This document shows positions 38,301 through 52,600 of a DNA stretch of 64,000 nucleotides, piece after piece. Numbering within the stretch: position 1 is the first letter of the stretch; the number at the start of each line of letters is the position of its first letter. Position numbers and translations under genes: made by a program. The stretch lies in the NCBI RefSeq assembly GCF_000003815.2, contig NC_049997.1, positions 5,623,321 to 5,687,320 of the forward strand, in the 5' to 3' direction. The notes below the pieces were generated by a model, which saw only the letters and a program-made list of their open reading frames with translations, was not told the DNA's origin and did no database searches. This DNA is from Branchiostoma floridae. Its lineage: Eukaryota; Chordata; Leptocardii; Amphioxiformes; Branchiostomatidae.

Positions 38301-41300
38301 ACCATAAGATCTTTATTCTTGCAATACTTGTATATCAATTCAGAATTTGGTTCACTAGAAAAACATTCTGGACTTTCTTTAATCCCGGAAGTTTGGTAAA
38401 TGTGGTTTTTGTTCTTCTTATTCCACAATCAGGAACTTGTTTTTTCACTGTTTAGACTGAGAATTGTTGAGAATAACAGAGAAACTTGATAGAAATGGCC
38501 TTTAAACTCTTGTTTACTTTGCTTTTGTTATTCCAGTAAGAGCCAAAACATGTAAACTCTTGTGATATAATCTGGTCATTTTCTACTTGATCCGAAATTC
38601 AATCTACTGATTTTTTCAAGTCTGTTTTCTCGGACCCGTCCAACATGAAAGAAATGGTTTTATACCAGTACTTGTACCAGTACTTGTACCATTACACTGT
38701 ACTAGGGATGCGTATCGATATGCTGGACCGAATCCGGACTTGCAAAAACGGTTCGGTTCGGGTCCAAAAAAACAAACTTACGGACTTATTAGGTCCGGAC
38801 CTGAACCGAAACCTATGGATTCGAATCCGGACCTGAATCTAATTGTGGGTTTAGGTACACAGTACACCACACTGTCTAGTAGTACCCACTCCTAGTCCTT
38901 ACTCTTTTTGATTTTCACTAGTCCTCTGAAAATATGTTCTCTTGTCATTTGCCAAGTACTGCTGGGCTTTACCAAGCAACCATAGTGACAAGTATTCCTT
39001 CTACACAATTACAGTGACTGCCTGTCACCCCATGTTACAAACATGTGTACATCCACCCCTATGGGAGGAACAGCGACCTACACATCTAGTCTCTGCCTTC
39101 TACAAGCGGTTGTTGTCAAAAGACATGACTTGTACCATTACTCAAACAACAGCCCTCAGGCTATATTCTGTTTCATGAGAAACTCACACATATATATATA
39201 GATAGAGATCTTTTCGGTACTCCATAATGTGAAATTATCTAAAATTCCCTGTATGTTTTCTTCAAATGAATGATTTCTTAGGCTAAGAAAAGAGAATCCC
39301 TACCATAACCAACCCTTCATTTCAGGAATGTTATCAGAAACACAAGAAACACTTTACTACTAAACCTTTCCATTTATGATGTATGTTTGGTCTAAGAATA
39401 TGTCTGTATAAAAAAAAATCAAAGTACGATGATAAAAAAAACACACTCTATTGCATTTCATTGATACATGTAACAAGCAGTATTGTTGGATTTATTTAAT
39501 TCACTCCTAATCCTAACTGACCGGAAGCATTTTTTCAGGCCTCATTATTAGCTAAATTCACAACCCAGCTTCAAAGACGTACTGTCAATTTCTCCAAACT
39601 TTTACAGAAGAGTTATTTCTTTCTCAGGCATGTTTTAGAGCTAGATCAACTGCCTGCAGGGTTGGCAGCTGCTCTTTTATTCTGTTCAAATCCAACGGGA
39701 CAACTTTACCAGAGGCAGCATTCTATATTCTGCCAACATGCTTTAAACTTGCTTTACTATACATTCCCTCCAACACTATCAGATTCATCTTAAACCTAGC
39801 CAAATCTGCAACTGCGCGGCTCCAGGGACGGCCTTCGGTTCATTCAAATTGAAATACTCTATCTTCCGAGTCACAGGGTAAACCAAAAGGTGCGGTGCGT
39901 CACGTTGGAGATTTGCGCCAGGTGCATATATGCATCACTGCCGGACACTGGACACATAAGGGCACATGTATTACGGCTATGTTCGGCCTAGCAAAAATAA
40001 CGTCCTGTTTCTTGTTAGGCCTTAAGGAAACAAAATATTGTGTTTTCTGTTTCAAGCCTGAAAAAATTAGGGTCAGTAGAAAGGAATTATGTTTTTTCTT
40101 TTCATTTCTTTTTTTAAATTCAGTTTAAACAAGTAAAACTGAAATGCATGAAGACACATATATTTTCAAAGTCAAACTTTAATTTTGTGCATAATAGTTA
40201 CAAATCAGTTGATACAATTATACATTTATCCTTCATTAGATATAGTTTTTACCCTAATTGAAAAGAAGCGAGCTAAATAAAATTCTGACTGGAAACTATG
40301 TGACTCCACTGCCCACCTAAAACAAGCCTAGAGTCGGCAGGTTTTTCTAGGGTTGGTAGGGAAACAGGAAACACAACAATTCCTTGGCTTCACAATCCTG
40401 AAAAATATGGTCAGTTGGTAGGGATGTTTTCTTTTCTTTTAATCTTTTTTTCCTGATTTTGACCCAAGTGATCCAACAAATACATTTAACAAAACATCGT
40501 AAAACATGTAAAAATGGAATGTACATGTATCTGAACACTGGTATATTCAAAATTATGTTTTGATATACTAGATACACTAGTTACACTAGTACACTAAGAT
40601 ATACTAGTACAGTGAACATAAACATAAATGTATTTAATTTTATAAACACATTTTATTTCAAACTTCCCCTTCTATGATAAAGAGGGAAAAGAGCTCTTAA
40701 AAAACACCAAATTCTATCTTAATAGTAATATCTCCACATTTACAGAAAAGAAAGAAAACTACTTTCCTTTCAATGTCGCAAAACCAACACATTGCAGAAA
40801 AAGTGGGATCTTTCTTCTTCCACTGTCTCTGAAAAGGAAATCAACCCGAATAAGTTACATCTTTAAGTTAGACTAGAGCAGTCACAAATACTGTTAACCA
40901 TTATTTGTCTTTCATTTTTTGTCTCTTGCAATTAGCCCTAATGGCCAAGAATTTGCAATGAACATAAACTGAAGAAAGACAATGTTAACTACATTTTTGT
41001 ACTTCAACTGTACATGTACAAAACCTACATCTGAGTCACTCATTGTGAAGTGTGTATTGAATTCAATCACTCAGATTGAAAATTTAATACCTTCCCAGCG
41101 GATGACACAAAAAATCTAGAGTTGGCACTTTGCTAGAGTTGGTTGGGAAACAGGAAACATAACTTCTATTTTTCCTAAGCCCTAGCGACTCCCGTAGATA
41201 CGTTTCCACCTATCCCTGTGAGATATGTGCAAGTCAGCACTGTATCAACGTCAGAGCATGTGTGAGAATTCATCCATCTTACCACAGCATTTCCCACTCG

Positions 41301-44300
41301 GCTCAGGTCTCTAAGCTCCTCTAGAATTGTCATGCAATAAAGTAGCAGCTTAGCATGGACAGTTACACAACAGCTGAAGGCACACTATATAATAGACAGT
41401 GACTGATCTTAAGAAAACTATTCCCAACCAAGATTTCTTTTGAAAGTTAGTTTTGTTCATACCGTTGAGAATACGTATTAATATGTTATGTTATAGTGTA
41501 CTAGTACCAAAAGAAATTTTATTTACAACAATTTGGTATATACCTCTAGAATAAAACTTTTGTATCTTTGGTTATTATGTACATAAAAAAAACAGTCTTA
41601 TTGTACTACCTATGTACTGGTATGTACCAAAAAAGCTGTATTTTCTCGTTGAAAACAGAAAATTAGAGGCAACAAAATTTGATAATTATGTTATCCATAT
41701 GGTCAAAAAAATCACAGAATTTTGTCTTGCTCAGCTTTCAATATTAATGACAACTACAGTTTTTTTCTCAATTCATTTTGAGAATGAGAAAACAAGTGAA
41801 AGTCAAAATGCCAAATTTAGCATAAAGAGATCTTAATTCATACATATCTAATTTTAACTACTGTTTTGATGCTATCTAACCCCTAATGAGTCAATTAGCA
41901 CCTGTTCTCAGTTGTTGTTTGCCCTCTGGGATTAGAGTAGGGTCCCGAGTGCCAGAAAGTTTGACACATTTTGTACCTAATATACATGTAGACTATAGGC
42001 GTTATTTACTGTTGAGGGTGAGATTGTACACATTCTCTCAAATATTCTCAACTTCTTGCTCACATCATATTGAAAATAATGTGTTTTTTTTTTTAAGTGG
42101 GTGTTGTTGCTTTGTTGTTTTCATGTGGGTATCACCCTCATGCTTCGGACTGTTATCTCGGGTGATATAAGATACACCATGTTGTCTTTTATAAGTATAA
42201 ACATGTACAACTAGATAGGCTCCTATAGTATTCAACTACCCAATCTTTTTCCTCATTCAATTGTAAAAACCTGTTAAAAAGGTGCCTTTGAGGCAGTATC
42301 CTTTGAACTAGAACCTTATCTGTGTCCCTAGGAATTCTTCTCCGGGCCATGCAGTAAGTCCATGCATTAGAAGATAGTCATCTTGTATGCCAAAATTCCA
42401 TAGATTGAAGGGAATAGATATATTCTGCATTGAATTTCAATGTTTTGATACAAGTTGTCAGTAGCTTGTGGAATGTATACACTCGACTATTTACTGCATT
42501 CAATGTTTTTGATGGTAATCATTTTTCTTAGGTCAGGTATAAAAATGTATTCCTTCACCCGCACACACACACTCACTCAGTATCCGGTTTAGCGTCCGTT
42601 GTTCCCTGTCATGCAGATGTTGAACGTGTCAAGTCGTTTTGGTCTAATTGCTGCCCTCCGTCCGTACAAGTAATTGAAATTGTTCTTATCGGATTGGCCA
42701 ACTTCTCTCTCTTCCCAACCAGGGACTGAATTGTGAGGATCTTACAGTTACAATAGCAGGGCTCGAAATACACTTTTCAGTTAACTTGCACCAGTGCAAG
42801 TTGAGCAAAAGGTAACTTGCACCAAAAGAAACTTACTTGCACAACCCAAAATAGTGAACTGTTAACTCTTTATCTCCTATTCTGAAAATTTGCAAATGTA
42901 TGTGAGTAAATGGGGATACATAAAGACCACATGTTTGGATACTTTTAAGTATTTGTTTTTCCATAGCATATTTTTTTTTTTAGTTTTAAATTGTACAGTT
43001 TCAAAAAAGGTGAACTTAGGCTTAATTAAAGATCAATCCAATGTCTACAACTCGATAAGATCCATAGATTTCTTCTGCATGCCTCGCGATTGACATCCAT
43101 CACTAATCGCTGGAATGAAGTGGTAGAACAACTCATTACAAGTATAACATGTACATATAACTGGAAAAACCAGTTGAACATTAAAGTCACTAACTTGTAT
43201 GCAAATGTGACTTAAATGCAAATCAAGGTAAGACAACACCAAAGGGATCTTAAGCATTGTAGAGATGGAATTGTCTTGAAATATTGTTTACCTGGATGTC
43301 TAACCTCCATGGATGTCTAACCTCCATGGACAAACTTAGACTTTTTTATCAAGTGTTATTTTCTTTTACCTTTCAATGACAGATAATATTCTTGGTGTTT
43401 GTAAGCTTTTTCTAATGTCACAGTGTCAGGTATTAGAGGACAAAAGTAACTTGCACTGGTGCAAGTTTGGTCTAAACTTACTTGCTCCACACTAATCTTA
43501 CATGCACAAACTTGCATATGCATGTGGTATTTCGAGCCCTGAATAGGCAGGGCCAAATCACAAGGGTCTGGAGCGAGCTGCCATTTGGTGCTAACTCAGG
43601 TGACCTCGATACGACAGCAATTGCCCCAGGTGTTGCCATAGGACTGTAGATTTTGAACCACTCCTACTGGGAAGGACCTCTACTTTTTAAGATAAGTGTG
43701 GTGGGTTCTTTAACGTGCTCGAGGTGTGGCTCTCCTTAAACACTTCCGAGTCCATTTATTATTGTTGTTATTGGGTGGGCTGACTACTCTCTTTGCAGCC
43801 AGGGGCTGAATTGCAAGGAGCTTACAATAGGCGGGGCTAAATCGCAAGGGTCTGGAGCGAGCTGCCATTCGGCGCCACTCAGGTGACCTCAATACGACAG
43901 GAATCGCCACAGGTGCGGCCAAGGTACTGTAGGTTTTGAACCACTCACACTGCACCATCGCACGTGTGGTGGGTTCTTTAACGTGCCTGGGGTATGGCTC
44001 TCCCCAGACACGGGACCTCCATTTAATGTCTTATGCGAGGGACAGCCATACTGAAGCTAGGTACTAATTTTAAACTGAGTGAAGTGAGGAAAGTTGTGTA
44101 AAGTGCCTTTCCCAAGGGCACAAGATCGGTGGCACATCAACGGATTTCGAACACAGAACAGGCTTATGAACTTGGCTATTAATGGAACATCTTGCCAATT
44201 GCGCCACACTACCCCACAATTTGCCCCAAATTGTACCATACATTTCAGCTTTGTTACTGTATGAACAACATTATAGAACCCACTCGGGTAAGAAATAGAA

Positions 44301-47300
44301 TTCAGACATGGTAAGTTTTTACAATACAGCCTTCACTGACAATAATCTCCCCTTGTCAATACCTCGTCTGGGCCACAAAATTGCAGAAAAATCCTAAATC
44401 CCAATGTCAGACGGTATGAAGGATTTGCTTTGATAGACATGGCCTTTCTGGGAATATAATCCTTTTGCTGCGGGGCAGTATGAAATTTGAAATCCTCGAT
44501 AAATCCTCTTTCTGAGTTTGTCTGGTTCCCTTATCACTGGTGTGTGTGGAGACGATCTTAGTTACAGAGCATATTATGATGTTATTTTAAAGGATTTATG
44601 CCATAATGTTGTAAAGGACTTCAGGGAAGGACCATTGAGCATTTGGGGGCGTGGAAAACTATTTGTCGTGTTCATACTCCCTGTGATAGCAATGTACTAC
44701 CCCCGAAAGACATTTTGACCATTTAGTATTGTCTTTTTCATGAAACTAGTGGAGCCCTTACTATATGGTACATAATTATGAGATGCGAATGATATAAACA
44801 TGGATTTTCAATGGGTTTCAAACAGTACATAAACTAATGCTTGTCCCCCTAATAAGAAGCTTGTCCTAAAATACTGTTAAGTGTAGACATTTTGCCATTT
44901 TTTTAATCTTTCCACTGTGATATGCTGAAAATGCATTTTTATCACAATTGTATTTCTTCAACTGTGAACTCAGAACATGACTTCCAAACTTTACATGATG
45001 ATACTGTAAATGCAGAAACTTATTTAATGTGCGCAGTATTCACGGTGGCCGCTTTACCGCGAACTTAAAATCACCGCGAACATTTTTTCATGGCACTAAT
45101 AGACTACAGTGCATGGTGCTACTTTGAACTTAAAACCACCACGAAAAGTGTTATTTCTTACTACTGCGAAATCAAATCCCTTAAATGTATTTACAGTATG
45201 ATCTGTTCATGCTCAACTTTGCAAACTTGGGCAGAAGACAGACTTCAATACAATTCTCTCATTACTCACATGTTATAAGGGCTACCAACGGGAACACAGT
45301 TCAAACAGTTGATCTATGTCAGCCCTTGGGTCGCTCATACGTCTGGCAAGAGTTCGTTTCTTACTGGATACCAGCGACCATTCGGTCGTAAAAACATCCA
45401 TTACAAATCTGCCTCAAGAAACCAAGAGGTATTCAGCCCTAGAAGGCTATAAGTCAGGGCCAATGTATCAGTATTACAGCTACTTGTAAATCAGCACTAA
45501 GGACAGCCCTCGCAAAGCTCAGTCATACAATCAACGTACACTAGTAAGAACACTTTTCCATTGTGATTCTTGTGTTTGACTGAAAGATACAGAAGCAAAA
45601 CCCAATAGAATCATAGCTAATATCCAGAAACTTATCAGATATATATCCCCCCAAAAAAACATTAGAAGCTCTCTGATTGGGGAAAAAGGCATGATACACA
45701 CAGAAGATATCTCCTCTTCTGTTGGGTGAGTTTCTCCTGCATTTCCCCTGTGCTTGGACTATTCAACAGAGACCATCACAGTTGTCTGTCCACATAGAAA
45801 ATGGGCTTACAAATGCTGTATGTTTTTCTTTTCAAACTGTAGCCTGAAAAATGTGCACATGCATGTATTGAGAGTAATTTATTGTATGGATCTTCTGTTT
45901 GAAACCTCCACTTCTACTTGCACAACTACAACCTGTCAGCACTAAAGCTTTGATTTGTGGTATCAAACCAGAATTGAGATGCTGTAAAATGGCAAAGACT
46001 TGTGTAGAATCAATTACATGTAATAGTACCTTCCTGTTCCGGAGTGGACCGTATTTTACAGTTACTGTATTGTACGCGCTTTGAAGTTGTATTGCACAGG
46101 CTTCTATTGGATCAGATTATTCAAACGCACTTTGCGTGCACCGTCTGTCAAACATTCGAATACCAGATTCAGATGTTGGAATTGATGTTGCAATTTTTGG
46201 TTCAAGGATGCCAAAGTTTCTTGCCTCCTGGTGAGTTATACAGTAAACTTTGTAGGGTTTTTTTCTGGCGGGTATGACATGAATGAAATACATGAAGTTG
46301 TAATTTTCTTATCAGGGCCCGAAATACTTTTTTCTGCATACCTGCACTGGTGCATGTAACATTGAAAATCACCTGCACCAGACAAATTCTACCTGCACCA
46401 CTCTGAATTTAGGAAGTATAGATCATACTAGAATTGTTCAGGAACCTTTCTTTTATTCTTTATAGGTGGCAACAGTCAATGCAGCTAATAACAATACTCC
46501 ATATACACCTAGTATTATAGGACATTTAAGTGTAAAACCCAGTACATGGACCAGTGCAGGTTAGGTGCATGTAGACACCAGAAATACCTGCACAGCTCCA
46601 ACTTTATCTGCACTAACCTGTATATGCAGGTGGTATTTTAAGCCCTGCTTATCTTCTGAAGTACCAGCCCAACTGACAAATATATTCATGTTTTTTTGTC
46701 AAGTTTTTAAAACAAACTGAGTCTCTTGCTGTTACGACACACTGCTTTAAAAACTGCCTGACGGTGAAGGTGAATTTTATACAAAGGCCGTTGGTCCCAG
46801 TTGACAAGCTCTAGATCTAGATCACAGAACCTTAAATTAAAGATGGACAGCCTTGATTACAATGTCAAGTCCGCGACCCCGAAATCACGGCCCCCAAGCT
46901 CCAAGCAGCCAGTTGACGAATGGTTTTCTCACATTTACTACAGCATATATATCCCTTCACCGCAGGGTATCATAAGTAAAGGTCAGTCTACAATGCACTC
47001 TATATCACCGTACATATAGATCATACGTTACCTTCTAGGCAGGCAGACCACAACTTCAAAGGTAACAGAAATAGCAACCGTGATGCACTAGCTATAGATC
47101 AGCCTACACATTGATGTGCCGACACATTGATTTGTAGGGAAGTAATCTACCAGGAGTAATTTGGACATGAGTGTATCATACAGCTGATGCTAGGCATCAG
47201 GGTTGTTGCCAGCACCCATCCTTCCGTCCTTTGACGGAATTTTGCAGCTGGGGCCGAAAAAAATTTTGCCCATTCCGTCCTCTGTGACGGACAAAAATCG

Positions 47301-49624
47301 GTATGTAAAGATGTAGTAAGAAATGTCTCCCTTGTGTAATTTTTCACCTAAAACAGATGCCATTGAACAGCTTGTCTATCAGCAAATTCTACACCTCAAA
47401 ATGCAGGAAATAGGGTTTCAGAGGGTCTAGATTTCAAAATTTTCTGGGGGAGAATGAACGACCCCCCCCCCCCCCCAGGACCTTGGGTGCTCAATAGAAT
47501 TAAAAATCGAGAGGACGGAAAATGATTTAAGGCTAGCTACAACCCTGCTAGGCAGTCTGGCATAGATGGAACACTGCTTTGTCTTTATTCCAGACACAGT
47601 CTAAAATTCATCAGACTAGGGCGCAATTTTCCTGGATATTACTCAAGTGTTCGCAGAAGAATCAGGGCTCAAAATACTTTTTTCTGCATACCTGCACTGG
47701 TGCAGGTAACACTGAAAATTACCTGGTGCATCAGACAAATTTTACCTGCACCACTCTGAATTTAATAGGAAGTATGAATCATACTAAAATTGTTCAGGAA
47801 CCATTGCTATTTTTGTTTTATACTTTATAGGTGGTAACAGTCAATGCAGACATAAATGTTATCATCTTCAAATTGATTTGTTAAAAATGGAATACAATCC
47901 TTGTGTATTAGGTAGTTTTGATGTTTAATAGGTAGCCTTATATTATTGTTATGAACTTTTTCAGTGTACCTGTTTCAAATTTACACTTGACAGCAATATC
48001 CAATTTTATATATAATATATGATATAGCATTTTGCAGTATTGGAAATTCTAGCTAGATATACTGTAACAAGTTAGTGCAGGTAAAATTGAAACATACATG
48101 TATACTATAATGTATTTCTGATGTCTACCTGCACCTAAGCTGCACTAGTCCATGTACTGCGTATATACAGGTAAGTGCAGGTAAAATTGGAGCTGTGCAG
48201 GTATTTCTAAATGTCTACCTGGTCCATGTACTGGGTATATACAGATATTTTCTGGTATTTACTTATATACACCACCAGTATATTTAGTACTACTTATAAT
48301 TAGCAATTACATATAGACCACAGGAAAGTTACGTAAAATGTCAAGCTATTTGTGGATAGAAAAATATGGATAGAAATCATTATCATTCTGTCCATGAGTT
48401 ACTACTAAATACCGCAAAGCAATTTTCCCCAAAGTGCAAAGGTACTGCATATTACATGATATATAGCTGACTTATATATACCACACAGCTATCCCCAATC
48501 TTGTATCATTACCAGACTGTGTTGTAGCTATAAGTCAGGACTACTATCCCATGGGGTAGCTTGAAGTGATCCCCTTAATACCACAGTGCTGCAGGCCCAT
48601 TTGTGGTGAATCGCCTGGAGTAGGAACGGCTATAAATCCAGTCAGAGATGTAGGGAGGGATAGGGAAGGCTGGATAGGAACACCTGTAAGTGTTATGTGG
48701 TGGTGTATTAATCATGGAGTCCTCAGAGTCAGGTCGAAAAGCTGGCTATCCGAAGTTTTAGTACTTATTTATGGAGTCTTAGAAACCGTGAGACTTGTAT
48801 ACAAAAATGTATATAAAAGAATGTGTTGTGTACATCTGTGTGTCTATGCGAAAGCGCTGGGGTTATAGTCCATGTCCGTTCATTTGGGTCATTTCTTTGA
48901 CTTCAAGTCCTCAGAGCCAGGTCGAAAACTGGCTGTCCGAAGTTTTAGTACTTATTTATCGAGTCTTAGAAACCATGAGACTTGTATACAAAAATGTATA
49001 TAAAAGAATGTGTTGTGTACATCTGTGTGTCTATGCGAAAGCGCATTGGTTAATAGTCCGTGTCCATTTGTTTGGGTCATTTCTTTAGTGTCAAGAGTCT
49101 CTTAATGGAGATCAGATTTGGAGCCGTATGTGTGTCTGGTGGCCTTCAAAAGAGCCCTTTCTGTAAACGTTTTAACCCAGAATAATTTGTGGGTTATCCA
49201 AGCTATCCTTGTATACACAAGTCCTGTGTGGGGAGGACAGCTCTCTGACACTCTAGAATCAGCTCTACATGTTTATATAATTATGTACTATGTGAATGTG
49301 TGTGACTATATGTATGTTGTTATGTATTGTTATAGTTGTATGTTTGTGTGTGTATCATGTTTGTATGTGTACATATGTCTGTGTGTGTGTGTGTGCGCGT
49401 GTGTATGACTGTGTGTGTGTGTGTGTGTGTGTGTACATCCATATTTCTTTAAGATGACAGGTCATACTGGAAAAACTGTACTATGTACTGTACCTTTATA
49501 TTAGCGGTGTAAACTACATGTATGTATATATGTAATATTATCATAATTGTATGTTTGTGTATATTATGTATTTGTGAGTGTGTGTTTGTGCATTTTTTGT
49601 CTAACATGTGTGTCTGTCTTTCTG

Positions 49625-49662
<38 letters not shown>

Positions 49663-52600
49663 CATGCAGATATTTGTTTATACACTCTGTGTCTGTGAGT
49701 TCATATTTCATCTAAGTGACACAGGCCTTCAAAAAGGCTCTCTGTAGACATTTTAACCCAGAAGTACATGTATCTGTAGTTTATCCAACCCATCCTTGAA
49801 TTAATGCATTAGTCCTGTGAGGGTCAAGGACTACCCCATACATCTCTCTGGCACTCAGTTGAATGTTAAGTTCTAAATTTTCAGAATTCACTTTTCACAT
49901 TTGCAGACTTGTCAATTACAATAATTTTACACATGTCAACATTGACACATATTCACATAGACACCAGCTCATAAAAATGGATTTAATAGTGTCATTTATG
50001 ATTATTTATTTCATATGACAGCTCATTAAGCTATTTGAAGGGTAGCTATACATGTGTTACACACAGATTGATAGCGTACCTGTACCATTTGGGGGGCATA
50101 GAAGAGGAAGCTTAAATGTCAAACCACTCTGAGGACTAGTATAAGATGACATTGTTATTTAAGGTTGCATTAAGGGAAGCAAAACCTTGCAAGGATAAAG
50201 TTTATGGCCTGGAAAAGAGCCAGCACAATATGCCAGCTGAATTTGAATACAGTTTGGAATCTTTAATGGATGTCCCCGTAGCTCAACTGGTAGTGGCTTC
50301 ACAGTTGAGCTCCTGGTTCCTGTAGGTTAGTAAGTCGGGGAGACCATGGTTCAAATCCTGTAAATGGACAGGCAATCTTCGTTGGGTTGCATCCATCTTT
50401 CCAATTTAGAAACATAAAACAGGATTTTTGTGTTATTAAAGGACATAACTCAAGTACATTTAAGGGGAAGGGCCATACTTTAAAATATATACCCATACTT
50501 TACTACGTACTACAAGTTCAACTAAGTCCTACAGACTACTACATACTACTGCTAACTACTACTACTACTTCTTCATACTACTGTACTACATACTACTACC
50601 ACTAACTGCTATATACTTCTACTACAAGTATGCTACTACATATTACTACTACATGTACTACAGAAACAGCAAGGAACTTTGCTGCCCTATGTTCCACTAG
50701 GTAACAGTACTACAACTGGTATACAGGCTCATTGAATGAACAACCTGTAATTTTTGTTGTCAGCTCACATTTTGTTTTTGACATGTAGGGAATGAAACTA
50801 AAGCCTTTTAGATGTTGCAAAGATCAGGTCTTTGATACCTTTTGAGATACATTGTATGTATAGTCAGCATTTGTTTTGAAAATTGTTCTCCCAACTGCAG
50901 TGCAATTCAGTACTGCCTCCTTGCAGGGAAGGCAGTACTGCAGCCATACTGAACTTTGTGTAAAAGAAACATCATTTTCACATTTTAGCAAATAATTGAG
51001 CTGTTCAAATTTCAACTAAGCAGACAAACAATGGGGCACCACAGAAAGACACCTGCACTGCATTTGATATGATATTTTAGACCATAGTACCGTACGTAAT
51101 TCTTTTAGTTTTCCACTCTTAAATTCCTCAGCAAAATGTTGATGTTATAACAGCATTGTAGTTAAATGCAATTCAAAACATAGAATATATTCACAGCAGG
51201 GTTGGACAAGTCTACTAGTCCGATTAACCCGGGCAAATGAAAGTACCGATCGGGCAACTGCGTGTCCTTCCCCACTTGCCCAATTGGGCAAGAAAGATTT
51301 TTCAATGAGTGAGATTTTCATAAACTTTTCACAGGTATGGTATAAAGCATTGGTCCACACAAAAAATAGAGACAATAGTGAAAGAATTCCATTGCTGGAA
51401 GTGAAAATACATTGAAAAATGTTATCTAAGTTATGGGCAAGTGAAGAGGACAAGTGAATTTTAGAGAACTTGTCCAGTGTGATGACTTTGAAGTAAGAGC
51501 TAACCATGAAACGAATGTGAACATAAAATCACCGCAAGTATTTCATGATTTACGGTGACTTGTCTCAACTCCTCTGAAGGTAGACAACTCGTTGAATTGT
51601 TGTCCCAAACACAGCTATTTTTGGCCTCAATTTAGAATACAGTAGACAAAGTTTTGTCTACGATGCCACGCTATCTTTAACCAGTGCTCACACTGTGAAA
51701 GAACACAGGGCCCCATTTACTAACACCACGTCACTCAATGTGTAGCCATATCAAAGCTGGCTAGAATTGTTTAGAAGAAAAAGAAAGAGAGGTGCTATGT
51801 ATTTCTAGTCAAGCCAAGGTCTGAAAGGCGTAAAAGGACTGACTCATGTAAGACATAGGATTAGTTCAAAATGGAGAGCATTTTTCAAAACAGTTTAAAT
51901 CACAATTTTTACGGCAGTCTTAATGCTTCCAGTCATGAAGGCAGCCTTTTTCATGGCGGTCTGGTTATTTTGAGATACAATTTTTGGCCGCTACTGAGAT
52001 ATAATGGCGTAGTTGTGGCCAGTGGCATAATACCATGGATTATTGGTTAATACCAGTTTGGTCGTCATTCTGGAATAATGTCCACCAAAAAAAGCCCTAT
52101 AATACATGTAATCAGTTATATGGACTCCGTCGGACTTTCAGAGTCATTTATCAATTACAGCGTTCCATGTGTAACTTCTTCTGTACATTTAGGCCACACC
52201 AATTTTATTTGTTGCTTCTCGGATTTCCACAAAGTAAAGATGAAAATCGTATTTTAAAGCGCTCATGAGGCGTCAGAAACTTTGCCGAAAACAGCGATGT
52301 CTTTGTAGCGAAATCGATGAATAAGTCTTCAGTGTCCCATTCACAAGTTTTTCCAGACAATATCGACAGGAGAACATAAAGCTGCTTGGCCCAGCAAAGC
52401 TATGAATTTTAGGTATAACTAAATAATCCAGAAAACCCAAAAATTTGGGAAGCATTTCAGTTCAAGAAAGTAGAAAATCTGAAAACTATTCGAAAGTCTG
52501 AAATTGTGTGGCTGTGGCCACGTTGGAGAGGTGGTCGCTTATGGTGAGAAAAATACCTGGTACCGACAAATAGTGACTGCAATGGCCAGGTGGATGCTAT

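Larger units (their letters stand above)
38000..42560. other. KCNQ1 intron 3, middle part
   Basis: Apart from the repeats listed separately, this stretch is AT-rich noncoding sequence. Short open frames (60-95 codons) have no recognisable domain or splice context. Confidence 0.5.
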
